64,000 bases of DNA from OLB9 sp964399855 (GTDB lineage: Bacteria > Bacteroidota > Bacteroidia > Chitinophagales > Saprospiraceae), in assembly GCA_964399855.1 (NCBI GenBank), contig CAYNSF010000013.1, forward strand, positions 1 to 64,000, read 5' to 3'. A program made the position numbers and the translations under genes. Under the pieces are notes generated by a model that did not search any database, was not told the DNA's origin, and saw nothing but the letters and a program-made list of their open reading frames with translations. This document shows positions 54,299 to 61,148 of this stretch, piece by piece. The first letter of the stretch is position 1; each line of letters starts with the position of its first letter.

Positions 54299-55720
54299 TT
54301 GAAACTGCAAGAAAAATATATCAATTATGTTACAGCCTTTTTATTGTTAGGGTTTATAGCATGGTTCAAACTGCAATATCATGAATTATGGAAAGACGAA
54401 TGGCAAGCTTGGTTTGTAGCCAAGGATAAGAGTCTGGGTGATATGTTGTCATTTCTCTATTATGAGGGACACCCGGCATTGTGGTATCTGTATCTAAAAG
54501 TTTTTGCCGTATTTGCTGATGGGTCCAACGATTTGATATTGCTCAATGTTGCCCACTTTATCACGGTTGCGGGTGGATTGTACTTACTATTTGTACGGTT
54601 TAGGCTACCTTGGTTGATGAAGTTGATGTTGGCGGCTTCGTACTTCATGCTCTTTGAATACGGGATAGTCAACAGAGGATATTATTTAGTGGTGATCTTT
54701 GCCTTTTGGGCGGCATGGCTATTATCAAAGAAAGATTACAATCCCAAAACGTTAGCGATAGTGCTATTTCTATTGTGTCAGACGGAAGTATATGGTGTCC
54801 TTATGGCACTTGCATTGGGCTTTTATGTACTGTACAACCAATATATATCGGGACAAAAATGGATTTCTAAGCCAATAATTGGGTTAGGTGTCGGATTGTT
54901 GGTTTTCGTTATATCAGTTTTTCCACGTGATGCAGGGCATATATCCCGTACTGCGGGTCAATCCTGGACATGGTCAGAAAAGTTATTAGTCGCCATTCAG
55001 GGTAACCTGACAAATTCTTATATGCCAGGAGCTACATTGGATACGTTTACTTATGGTAGTAGTGCAATCGGGCTTGTATTAGCAGTGCTAATCTTGGCAT
55101 CATTATATGTCATTTTCCGAAAGGATAAAGCTACTTTGGTAACAATGTTCTTATTTGTAATGGCTGCAATAGCTTTCAGTGCATTATTATTTACAGGTGG
55201 TATCCGCCAGTGGGGCATGGGTTTTGTGTTTTTTATAGCGATGTTACAGATCAGGGATTTCACATGGGAAAGAGATAAAATCGTGGTAGGCATTATTGGT
55301 GTTTTTTGTGTTTTTAATGTCGTCTATGCATTCAGGGCTATCAAAGAAGACTACAAAATTCCGTTTACCAATGCGAAAGCAGCCGGCTCGTTTATCAAAA
55401 GTAAGGTACCTGCGAATGTTCCTGTTGTAGCACTGAATAAATTTGATGCTACGCCGGTTATAGGTTATAGTGCACGCAAATTCTACGAATTGCCGGATGG
55501 TGTTCTGTTCAGCTTTTTCAGGTGGGTAGATAAAGTTTATGTACCTACGGAAGCGGAATTGCAGCTTTTTGGCAAGTATAAAGGCGTTGGAGGGATCATC
55601 CTATTGTCTCCAAAACCCATTGATCAAGGTAGATACCCTTCAGCAACACTCTGGCAACAATTTGATGAGCCAAATTATAAAAACGAATCATATTTTATAT
55701 ATACGTTACCAGTCCAATAG
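54299..55720 (+). CDS. Polytopic membrane protein, glycosyltransferase (GT39/ArnT)-like
   Basis: A 473-residue protein with about ten hydrophobic segments and a TTG start. The first periplasmic loop reads LWKDEWQAWFVAKD, then YYEGHPALWYLYLK. The Asp-Glu and the His-Pro-x-x-x-Tyr match the acidic and HPPLYY-like features of PMT/ArnT-type (GT-C) glycosyltransferases. The C-terminal 110 residues or so form a soluble domain. Donor and acceptor are unknown. It lies 5 bp after gldH, so it is co-transcribed. Confidence 0.7.
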   Translation: MKLQEKYINYVTAFLLLGFIAWFKLQYHELWKDEWQAWFVAKDKSLGDMLSFLYYEGHPALWYLYLKVFAVFADGSNDLILLNVAHFITVAGGLYLLFVRFRLPWLMKLMLAASYFMLFEYGIVNRGYYLVVIFAFWAAWLLSKKDYNPKTLAIVLFLLCQTEVYGVLMALALGFYVLYNQYISGQKWISKPIIGLGVGLLVFVISVFPRDAGHISRTAGQSWTWSEKLLVAIQGNLTNSYMPGATLDTFTYGSSAIGLVLAVLILASLYVIFRKDKATLVTMFLFVMAAIAFSALLFTGGIRQWGMGFVFFIAMLQIRDFTWERDKIVVGIIGVFCVFNVVYAFRAIKEDYKIPFTNAKAAGSFIKSKVPANVPVVALNKFDATPVIGYSARKFYELPDGVLFSFFRWVDKVYVPTEAELQLFGKYKGVGGIILLSPKPIDQGRYPSATLWQQFDEPNYKNESYFIYTLPVQ

Positions 55721-55861
55721 CATCCATAATAGATCCAGCAAACAGAAAAGCAACAACAAAATTAAAATTCATTAAAGGGCTATCAAATAAAATATAATTA
55801 CCAAAAACGGTTTAAAAAAACGTCATAATAAAATTTTATTTCGTTAAAAAAGCGTTAATGA

Positions 55862-55893
55862 CTTGTAGATTGAAACAAAAGTGAATACATTTG
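55862..55893 (+). promoter_or_regulatory. Promoter of a candidate small RNA
   Basis: CTTG (55862-55865), a 20-bp spacer and TACATTTG (55886-55893). It faces DNA without an ORF that ends in a terminator about 110 bp later. Confidence 0.5.
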
Positions 55894-55895
55894 CG

Positions 55896-56010
55896 TTATG
55901 TTTTATAGTTGTTAGATTTAGAAGTAAATTGGAAAAAGTTGCTTCATTTTTAAAAGGTGATTTGTTAGTTAATAAAAAAACGATTTCAAGATAATTGGGT
56001 CGTTTTTTTT
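55896..56010 (+). ncRNA. Candidate small RNA of about 115 nt
   Basis: Bounded by a promoter match upstream and a terminator downstream, within the 416-bp space between the membrane protein and the TsaC/Sua5 gene. The first ATG frame stops after five codons, so it does not look coding. No known RNA family was recognised. It could instead be the leader of the gene at 56137 ended by attenuation. Confidence 0.35.
55978..56010 (+). terminator. Terminator of the candidate small RNA
   Basis: AAACGATTT (55978-55986) pairs with GGGTCGTTT (55997-56005), using three G-T wobbles, with a 10-nt loop; an eight-T run (56003-56010) overlaps the stem's 3' end. Confidence 0.6.
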
Positions 56011-56136
56011 CTTTTGATGAATTATATGTTTGAACATTACACCATATTTTCTAAAAAAGCATTGTGAAACAATAATGAATATGCAATTATTATAACATGT
56101 GATACAGATAAAATAATGAAAACCTGACAGATAGTC

Positions 56137-57123
56137 ATGAAAAATAATGTAAACTATTCACCTTTTATTGGTACAGATGCAGGTATCGCTGCGAAGCTTC
56201 TTATAAGAGGAGAAGCCGTTGCTATTCCTACCGAGACCGTTTATGGTCTAGCTGCCAATGCTCTTGATGTCAAAGCCGTTACTAAGATATTCACTATAAA
56301 GCAACGTCCTGCTTTTGATCCTTTGATTATTCATTTATCAGATCTGACGAGAGCAGAAAGCTATGTATTGGAAATTCCAAAAGCTTTTAAAAAACTATCT
56401 GAAAAATTCACACCAGGACCATTGACTTTTTTGTTGAGAAAAAAAAACAATATTCCTGATCTTGTAACATCGGGATCTCCTTATGTGGCTGTACGTATTC
56501 CGTCACATCCATTAACCCAACATTTACTCAATCTATTAGACTTTCCATTAGCTGCGCCGAGTGCCAATCCATTTGGATATATCAGTCCCACCACTGCTCA
56601 ACATGTGGCAGATCAATTGGGAGATAAGATTTATTACATCCTCGACGGTGGTCCAGCTGTAGTTGGTGTAGAAAGCACCATAGTCGGATTGAATGCAGAA
56701 GGGCAGGTCGAAGTATTGCGTAAAGGTGGCTTGGCGGTAGAGCGCATCGAAGAAGTAATCGGGCCTGTCATCGTTAGAGAAACTTCATCATCCAATCCAA
56801 CAGCACCGGGTATGTTGTCAAGTCACTATGCTCCAAAAGTTAAACTCGTATTGGGAGATATTGATGATTTTGCATCGAACTGTGATCCTGATCGTACCGG
56901 TATCATCTCATTTAATCGGTTTTTGAAAGACATTCCTGCCAAGCACCAAGTAATACTGTCGGGTACATCCAATTTCGGCGAAGCAGCATTCAATCTTTTT
57001 GCGGGTATGCGTTATTTAGATAATTGCGACATTGATATCATTTATGCAGAATTGGTGCCAGAAAAAGATTTAGGCATTGCTATCAATGACCGTTTGCGTC
57101 GTGCTGCTTATAAAAATACGTAG
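56137..57123 (+). CDS. L-threonylcarbamoyladenylate synthase (TsaC/Sua5)
   Basis: Makes threonylcarbamoyl-AMP for the t6A37 tRNA modification. At 328 residues it is the long Sua5-type form. The YrdC domain (about 10-205) has AIPTETVYGLAANA, FTIKQRPAFDPLIIHL, TPGPLTFLLRKK, APSANPFGYISPT and VESTIVGL. A linker with APGMLSSHYAPK leads into the Sua5 C-terminal domain (about 240-328). The gene stands alone on the plus strand. Confidence 0.93.
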   Translation: MKNNVNYSPFIGTDAGIAAKLLIRGEAVAIPTETVYGLAANALDVKAVTKIFTIKQRPAFDPLIIHLSDLTRAESYVLEIPKAFKKLSEKFTPGPLTFLLRKKNNIPDLVTSGSPYVAVRIPSHPLTQHLLNLLDFPLAAPSANPFGYISPTTAQHVADQLGDKIYYILDGGPAVVGVESTIVGLNAEGQVEVLRKGGLAVERIEEVIGPVIVRETSSSNPTAPGMLSSHYAPKVKLVLGDIDDFASNCDPDRTGIISFNRFLKDIPAKHQVILSGTSNFGEAAFNLFAGMRYLDNCDIDIIYAELVPEKDLGIAINDRLRRAAYKNT

Positions 57124-57377
57124 TGAATTTCAGAATATCCCAATCCCAAAACTCCAAAATTACCAATAAAATTTACGCTTTTAAACCAATTCAATCAGCT
57201 CCACAAATCTAACAAAGTTAGTTGAGAATTGAGAATTGAAAGTTGAAAATGATTTTTTTGATTTAAGATTGAAATCGAGTATTATTGCAAATAAATTTGC
57301 AAAGCCATAATTTTCACACTTCAAGCCGACAACTATCAACCATATAAACCCTTACACCCATAAACCTTTAAACCAAT
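57124..57377. repeat. Low-complexity spacer sharing words with the gyrB-mutL spacer
   Basis: Contains TTTAAACCAAT, CCCTTACACCC and tandem ATTGAGA/ATTGAAA words. The first two also occur at 29.9-30.1 kb. No coding frame or terminator identified. The function is unknown. Confidence 0.45.
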
Positions 57378-57743
57378 CTACACCGACGGATAAAAAGCAT
57401 CTTTAAAATGTTGAATAACAGGCAGCTCTTTATTGTCAAAAATGATGCTGATGATATCGAATCGTATTTCCCATTCATGGCCTATAAGCTCCATGTAATG
57501 TCCTGCTGCGTCAATGAGGAGGTTTTCTTTATGGGTAGAAACACTTTCTTCCGGCGCTCCAAAATGCGTATAAGTTTTGGCTTTCACTTCGATAAATACG
57601 AGCACTTCACCGTCTTTGGCGATGATATCGACTTCGGCTTTCCCGATGCGCCAGTTACGCTCTAAGATCGTATAACCCATTTGGGCGATGTGCGCTGCTG
57701 CCTCATTTTCTCCACGTTGCCCTATGATTTGTTGCTTAGCCAT
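57378..57743 (-). CDS. YraN-family (UPF0102) endonuclease-like protein
   Basis: I start at the ATG at 57743 (121 residues); the frame from 57791 overlaps the NifU-like gene and adds atypical residues. The Holliday-junction-resolvase-like fold is marked by GQRGENEAAAHIAQMGY, then AEVDIIAKDGEVLVFIEVKA, which carries the D..ExK metal site. The cellular role of YraN proteins is not established. It lies 22 bp downstream of the NifU-like gene and is probably co-transcribed with it. Confidence 0.88.
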   Translation of the reverse strand: MAKQQIIGQRGENEAAAHIAQMGYTILERNWRIGKAEVDIIAKDGEVLVFIEVKAKTYTHFGAPEESVSTHKENLLIDAAGHYMELIGHEWEIRFDIISIIFDNKELPVIQHFKDAFYPSV

Positions 57744-57765
57744 GAATAGTGTATTTCTCTGGCGG

Positions 57766-58371
57766 TTATCCCATTTCGGAGATGACTTCACGCACCTCAG
57801 GTATCATCCTTGTTAGCATACCTTCTATACCCGCTTTTAGAGTGATCGTTGATGAAGGACAACCACTACAAGAACCTTGCATGATGACGGTTACAATACC
57901 ATTATCGTAAGATTTGAATTCGATATTACCTCCGTCCATAGCTACTGCGGGCTTTACATAAGTTTCTATCAAATCAATGATACGTTGTATCAACTCGCCT
58001 TCATCGCCTTCATAAACTTTGTTTTTGGCTTCTTCTTCCATAGCAGCCATCACCGCTTCGAAACCTTGCTTTATGATAGGTTTACCTTCATTGACATATT
58101 CTTTTATGAAGGTTTTGAGTTTTGGGAGAATGTCTTCCCATTCATAATTCATTTCTTTTGTCACTGTAACAAAATTGTTATTGAAATGAACACTCTTGAC
58201 ATAGGGAAAATCGAAGAGCTCAGTAGCCAATTGAGACCATTCTTTTGCCAACGAAGCATCTTTAAAATCTGCAATACCGTTGTACAACATTTTGTTGGTA
58301 ACAAATTTTATTGCTTCAGGGTTCGGAGTTTGCTCCGTATATAACATGACGGGCGTTTTCACTGCTTCCAT
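57766..58371 (-). CDS. NifU-like iron-sulfur scaffold (Nfu type)
   Basis: A 201-residue Fe-S carrier. The N-terminal Nfu domain (about 8-95, EQTPNPEAIKFVTNKML) is followed by the NifU C-terminal domain (about 120-200) with the cluster motif CSGCPSST and VAMDGGNIEF. Nfu proteins bind a bridging 4Fe-4S cluster and pass it to apo-enzymes. NadA in this window is a possible client by chemistry, not by position. It is first in a two-gene unit with yraN. Confidence 0.93.
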   Translation of the reverse strand: MEAVKTPVMLYTEQTPNPEAIKFVTNKMLYNGIADFKDASLAKEWSQLATELFDFPYVKSVHFNNNFVTVTKEMNYEWEDILPKLKTFIKEYVNEGKPIIKQGFEAVMAAMEEEAKNKVYEGDEGELIQRIIDLIETYVKPAVAMDGGNIEFKSYDNGIVTVIMQGSCSGCPSSTITLKAGIEGMLTRMIPEVREVISEMG

Positions 58372-58537
58372 ACTATTATTGAAATGTTTTTTATAATGAA
58401 CAAACTATACGCTTTAAAGTTTTAAGAACAGATGCGAAATTAGTTTATGAGTTTACCCTGTTGGATGTTTTTATCCCATAGAGTGAATGTGTGCAAGGGT
58501 TTAAATATGGGTATTGGTTTGTTGGGTATTATTATTT

Positions 58538-58556
58538 CAATGTCGCTTAGTTTAGC
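58538..58556 (-). repeat. Solo end of the MITE-like family
   Basis: On the minus strand GCTAAACTAAGCGACATTG matches the right end GCTTAACTAAACGACATTG of copy 1 at 17 of 19 positions. No second end is near. It covers the last codons of a decayed gene. Confidence 0.55.
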
Positions 58557-58745
58557 ATTAAAAGTAATTTTCTTTTTACTAAATCCATCAAATCTCTTCT
58601 TGCTGTTCTATCTGTAACTTGATAGCGTTCAGCATATTCAATATTAATGATTTATCCTTTTGATTTAAAAAATAACAATGCATCTAACTACCTTTTATTC
58701 AATCCCAACACCTTCAAATACTCCTCATTATAAATATCTTTTTGA
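58547..58745 (-). pseudogene. Decayed C-terminal copy of an AlbA-type ATP-binding protein
   Basis: One minus-strand frame reads KDIYNEEYLKVLGLNKR, a stop, LDALLFFKSKG, a stop, then IINIEYAERYQVTDRTARRD and LMDLVKRKLL. The first part matches KDIYNEEYLKTLGLNDR of the intact gene at 58851-60170. The last part is a winged helix of the type that ends these proteins. Two in-frame stops and the missing N-terminus make it a pseudogene. Confidence 0.7.
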
Positions 58746-58795
58746 TTTTCGGTCGTTTTGGGAGCGGTGGCTTATTTTGTTTGTTGTCTGCACAA

Positions 58796-58850
58796 TACGA
58801 ACAATAAATGAATAATTAGCGAACAATACGAACAATTAGCGAACAATTAC
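58796..58850. repeat. Short GAACAAT tandem repeat
   Basis: GAACAAT occurs four times in imperfect units separated by TAGC or AC, abutting the stop codon of the AlbA-type gene. Confidence 0.5.
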
Positions 58851-60170
58851 TTACAACACATATTTTGCACCTCTACCTTTCATTCCTGAGGCTTTCAAAA
58901 TTTCTTTTTCGACTAATTCGCCAAGTTCTTGTGAAGAAAGCGTTTGTTTTGTGTCGTTAATTTTTTGATAAATAGAGTTTGTTATAGAGCCGTTTTCTTT
59001 TACGTAAAGCACCGCTTTTATTTGCCTGTCGTTAAGTCCAAGAGTTTTTAAATACTCCTCATTATAAATATCTTTATGAAAAACCGCCCAAATGCCTGAT
59101 GAATGATAGTAGAAAGACGGTTTGGGCAAACCTGCTTGAACACATAAGTCTGTCATTTTTGTAATGCCGCGTCCCCATGATTCAATGTAGCCACTACGAT
59201 AAAATGCCATTGCAATGTCGGGGTTGTAAGGCTTTGAAGCATGTTTTTCCACTAATGTTTCAATCGTCCAATCTTCTGGAAGTTGTCCTTCGTTCCAAAT
59301 CATTATTTTGTCTTTGTAAACACTGATTTGAATAGGTACACCGCCCGAATAATCTTTGTGAGCAATAGCATTTAGCAAGGCTTCTCTAATAGCATCTTTC
59401 GGATATTCGTACGTTTCTATCCGATGTATTTTGTTTTCGTAGCTGATTATTGCCTTGATGTATTTCGTAAAAAGTAAATCAATCGCTTTTTCAATTTGCT
59501 CAAACAAATTTCCATGTACTTCATCTTGAAATATCAAATCAGCATCGTTTTCAAAGAAACCAATTTTGATAAAAGCACCTGTTACAAATTTTTCAGGTTT
59601 CGGGTGAAACAACAACAATGCTGCACGTTTCAAAAACTGCTTATCTTTTAACTCTAAATTGTCTAAAATTTGGTCGTTTGTATCGGTCAAACTTTCTTCC
59701 GAAAGTCGTTGGCTTCTGATACCACGCTTTTTGAAAAAATCAAACGTTTCCTGTTTTAAATCGCTTACTGAAACATTGGGAACAAGCACACCATCCCAAC
59801 GTTTACCCTTTTTTTGTAAAATAAATTTGTCCAATGCAGCACCTTTCAATTCTTGTTTGGTGCTTCCACTTCGGTACTGGTATTGCCCTTTGTAACTTAC
59901 TCCGTTTGGATAAGGCTCGGTAATAATTTCAATAAACTGTTTTTTGTTTTCGGTATGCAAATTCACATCCACCAAAATGCCCAAAACATCACGCACTTTG
60001 TTCGGAATTTCTTCCAACAATCTTTTCGCTTCATCAACTCCAACAACTTTTCCGTTATCGTCTTTACCAATGAAAATAGTGCCTCCGTTGGCATTTGCAA
60101 AACCGCAAATCCATTTTAGGTATTCGTCTCTCCAAGCGATTTTGTATTCTATATTTTGATGTTCTGACAC
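58851..60170 (-). CDS. Schlafen/AlbA_2-type ATP-binding protein
   Basis: A 439-residue protein with a GTG start. The N-terminal AlbA_2/Schlafen domain (about 5-125) opens with EYKIAWRDEYLKWICGFANA, then NGGTIFIGKDDNGKVVGV. A GHKL-type ATPase-like module (about 245-350) has EALLNAIAHKDYSGG and ESWGRGITKM. A C-terminal winged helix follows (about 380-439). Such proteins are often annotated as transcriptional regulators, and some sit in defence islands. The -7 box TACCTTTG (60175-60182) ends 4 bp before the start codon. A decayed paralogue lies just downstream. Confidence 0.88.
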   Translation of the reverse strand: MSEHQNIEYKIAWRDEYLKWICGFANANGGTIFIGKDDNGKVVGVDEAKRLLEEIPNKVRDVLGILVDVNLHTENKKQFIEIITEPYPNGVSYKGQYQYRSGSTKQELKGAALDKFILQKKGKRWDGVLVPNVSVSDLKQETFDFFKKRGIRSQRLSEESLTDTNDQILDNLELKDKQFLKRAALLLFHPKPEKFVTGAFIKIGFFENDADLIFQDEVHGNLFEQIEKAIDLLFTKYIKAIISYENKIHRIETYEYPKDAIREALLNAIAHKDYSGGVPIQISVYKDKIMIWNEGQLPEDWTIETLVEKHASKPYNPDIAMAFYRSGYIESWGRGITKMTDLCVQAGLPKPSFYYHSSGIWAVFHKDIYNEEYLKTLGLNDRQIKAVLYVKENGSITNSIYQKINDTKQTLSSQELGELVEKEILKASGMKGRGAKYVL

Positions 60171-60174
60171 GATA

Positions 60175-60182
60175 CAAAGGTA
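60175..60182 (-). promoter_or_regulatory. -7 box (TACCTTTG) abutting the AlbA-type gene
   Basis: An exact TAnnTTTG match on the minus strand, 4 bp before the GTG start. The transcript would have almost no leader. No clear -33 box. Confidence 0.45.
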
Positions 60183-60321
60183 GTCATAATTTCAGAAATC
60201 CATTCGCTTTTTTTGTATTTGTTCAACAACTTGGTCTTGTCTAAAACCCTTCAATCCCTACAATACCGTATAGCCTCCATACATTGCTCAATAGTTATCA
60301 CACCCAAATAGGTGAACCCGT

Positions 60322-60621
60322 TCATTCATCATTATCATATCCTCTTTCCATCTCTAATTTTGAATAATATGTACCTATAAAAACGGCTTCAAATGATGGT
60401 TCTATTTTATATGTTTTGCCGGCAAAATCAAAAGTGTAAAAGAATACATTTGGCGTAAGGATGTACTTGTTGCTCATCACAACATGATTACCAAATCCAC
60501 CATAATAAGACTGAAAAATCCATATTTTATTTTCATCTTCTTCAAAATACCCGTAAGCTACATCAATTCTGGCATTATCACGTAGTTTATCCGCAGCCTC
60601 TTCAAATAAAGTCGTAACTAC
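60322..60621 (-). pseudogene. Truncated gene cut by a palindromic element (C-terminal 95 residues or so)
   Basis: A minus-strand frame without a start codon encodes LFEEAADKLRDNARIDVAYG, then YFEEDENKIWIFQSYYGGFG, then FAGKTYKIEPSFEAVFIG, ending GYDNDE. Composition looks like a real protein, but no family was recognised. Its 5' end runs into the 67-bp palindromic element, where an in-frame stop (60622-60624) occurs. The N-terminal part is missing. Confidence 0.6.
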
Positions 60622-60680
60622 TCAGGTATATACTTTCAAATCATAAAAATAAGAGAAATGGGTTGTACCTGAGTAGTTAC
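60614..60680. repeat. 67-bp palindromic element
   Basis: GTAACTACTCAGGTA (60614-60628) and TACCTGAGTAGTTAC (60666-60680) are perfect 15-bp inverted arms around a 37-bp AT-rich centre. The same arm occurs once at 49060-49074, and its first 11 bp at 43729-43739. No flanking target duplication was seen. It may be the two ends of a deleted insertion sequence. Confidence 0.65.
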
Positions 60681-60703
60681 CTCAAAATAATTATATATTA
60701 ATA

Positions 60704-61048
60704 CTAAAGCTTCTTAGGAAAAATTCTTATTCTATCAATATCTTCAATAAAGTCACTTTCAGAATAGAATTCAGCTTCAACGACTTCAAGTCCAAAAAAG
60801 TCATCAGAATAAATATGTGATTCCGCTTTATCAATAATTGATCCGTCGAAATCGTATAGGACAAATTCTATTGCAATATTATCATGAATATTTGTTCCTT
60901 TCCTTGGGAACACTTCACAAAATACCGACAAATTTTGTAGATCTTCAACTTTAATTGAAACGTTTTCAATTTTTATTTGGAGATTTTCTTCAAATACTTC
61001 AAATTTTTCTACTTTTTCTCTTAATAAATTTTTGATTTTTTTGTACAT
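60704..61048 (-). CDS. Hypothetical protein, 114 residues
   Basis: A small acidic protein without signal peptide or membrane segment. The first 30 residues are charged and helical (KKIKNLLREKVEKFEVFEEN). The rest is beta-rich (LQNLSVFCEVFPRKG, IAIEFVLYDFDGSIIDKAES) and ends DIDRIRIFPKKL, like a small beta-sandwich. No family was recognised. It lies 100 bp downstream of the helicase-nuclease gene on the same strand and may be its companion, but this is only context. Confidence 0.65.
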   Translation of the reverse strand: MYKKIKNLLREKVEKFEVFEENLQIKIENVSIKVEDLQNLSVFCEVFPRKGTNIHDNIAIEFVLYDFDGSIIDKAESHIYSDDFFGLEVVEAEFYSESDFIEDIDRIRIFPKKL

Positions 61049-61148
61049 AATATAAAAATTAAATTTTAAATAAATATTTCTAAAATTGTAAATTGTTAAA
61101 ATTCACTTACTATTTCATTAAAAACAATTATGGTTTATAAAATGATAA

